Part shown: positions 12,383 to 12,955 of the stretch, piece after piece | How positions within the stretch are numbered: position 1 is the stretch's first letter | How the letters are laid out: the number at the start of each line of letters is the position of its first letter | DNA from: Candidatus Zhuqueibacterota bacterium | Lineage (GTDB): Bacteria > SM23-31 > B21-G16 | Assembly (NCBI GenBank): GCA_003644825.1 | Contig: QNDJ01000013.1 | Span: forward strand, 1-12,955 | Reading direction: 5' to 3' | DNA length: 12,955 bases | Notes under the pieces: model-generated | Told to the model about the DNA's origin: nothing | Databases searched by the model: none | The model's input: the letters and a program-made list of their open reading frames with translations, nothing else | Program-made: the position numbers and the translations under genes

Positions 12383-12955
12383 ATGCATAAAAATCTCCTA
12401 ACATATCTCTTATTTATAGCTATCGTATGTAGTTACTCTTTGATTTTTTCACAGACCCTTCCTCTTAAAAACTACAATACAAAAGACGGTTTACCTCAGT
12501 CAACAATTAGATGTATATTTCAGGATTCAAAAGGATTCATCTGGTTCGGCACTTTTAATGGAATCTCAAAATTCAACGGAACTAAATTCTATAATTACAA
12601 TATTGAGAATGGCCTGAGTAATAATACTGTTAATTCAATTATGGAAGACAATAATGGAAATATATGGATTGGTACTCCCAAGGGTCTGAATAAAATGGTT
12701 AATTCGAAAATTACCGTAGAAAAGCTTAAAGGTAATATTACTAAAATCTTAAAAGATAAAAAGGGAAACTTATTTATTCTTATTCCCAAGCAAACCATTT
12801 ACAAATATGATGGAAAAGAGTTCACTCCATTAGATTTTAACTTTAACAAAAAAGAGTTACACATAACTAATTTCGCGCTCGATAAAAAAGATAACATCAT
12901 TTTAATCAATTCAGGAAAACTATATAGATATGATTTTGTTTCTACAAAGGAAATA
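12383..12955 (+). CDS. Reg_prop beta-propeller sensor, N-terminal part (runs off window)
   Basis: The reading frame stays open from ATG 12383 to the window end (191 codons seen). Residues 1-24 form a signal peptide ending IFSQ. Then come repeats of the two-component regulator propeller (Reg_prop) type: DGLPQSTIRCIFQDSKGFIW (35-54) with FGTFNGISKFNG, and NGLSNNTVNSIMEDNNGNIW (76-95) with IGTPKGLNKM. Two weaker blades follow (about 117-145 and 160-183). In full-length relatives a periplasmic double propeller is followed by a Y_Y_Y domain, a membrane helix and a histidine kinase or other output domain; these would lie beyond the edge. It begins 13 nt after the glyA-like stop with no good ribosome-binding site, so co-transcription is possible but its start is less certain. 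Confidence 0.8.
   Translation, partial: MHKNLLTYLLFIAIVCSYSLIFSQTLPLKNYNTKDGLPQSTIRCIFQDSKGFIWFGTFNGISKFNGTKFYNYNIENGLSNNTVNSIMEDNNGNIWIGTPKGLNKMVNSKITVEKLKGNITKILKDKKGNLFILIPKQTIYKYDGKEFTPLDFNFNKKELHITNFALDKKDNIILINSGKLYRYDFVSTKEI

Noticed and set aside
12125-12798. Two short minus-strand open frames (12125-12316, 12595-12798)
   Set aside because: Both are antisense to the glyA-like gene or the Reg_prop sensor and have no family features.

Overview
The window reads as a chromosomal fragment of an AT-rich, Gram-negative (diderm) bacterium, most likely from the FCB superphylum or a neighbouring candidate phylum. The evidence is an outer-membrane secretin, signal peptides ending in '-SQ', a Reg_prop sensor of the kind common in Bacteroidota and Ignavibacteria-like lineages, and pilin-like proteins with the N-terminus MGQQQLLL. 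Strong Shine-Dalgarno sites (AGGAGG, GGAGGTG) argue against a typical Bacteroidia member. Phylum placement is inference only.

Bases 1-989 hold no convincing gene. They are packed with repeats: two ~245-bp direct copies (1-243 and 657-902, about 90% identical by eye), several perfect hairpins, terminator-like stem-loops, and small C-rich/G-rich hairpin modules followed by a TTTGTAG tail, present in both orientations.

Bases 990-10522 are a single minus-strand, tightly packed type IV pilus operon. In transcription order it encodes a major pilin-like protein, a 66-bp gap with a strong stem-loop, PilC (platform), PilB (extension ATPase), a pilin-like protein starting with TTG, a PilW-like minor pilin, PilT (retraction-type ATPase), a PilM-PilN fusion, a PilO-PilP fusion and a short PilQ-like secretin. 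After the first gap, genes are separated by 3-17 nt and many ribosome-binding sites overlap the preceding stop codon, so translation is probably coupled. Together they describe a complete but compacted machine: ATPases on the platform, a two-protein alignment complex instead of the usual four, and a secretin of about half the usual size. No prepilin peptidase gene is present, and none of the three pilin-like proteins has a cleavable prepilin leader. Their start codons lie about where the mature N-terminus of an ordinary pilin would be.

Bases 10523-10971 are an AT-rich divergent intergenic region with a possible sigma-54-like promoter for the pilus operon, a perfect 16-bp palindrome and a possible housekeeping promoter for the plus strand.

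Bases 10972-12955 are on the plus strand: a divergent serine hydroxymethyltransferase-family enzyme and, 13 nt later, the beginning of a secreted or membrane-anchored Reg_prop beta-propeller sensor that runs off the window end. There is no clear functional link between these two genes and the pilus.
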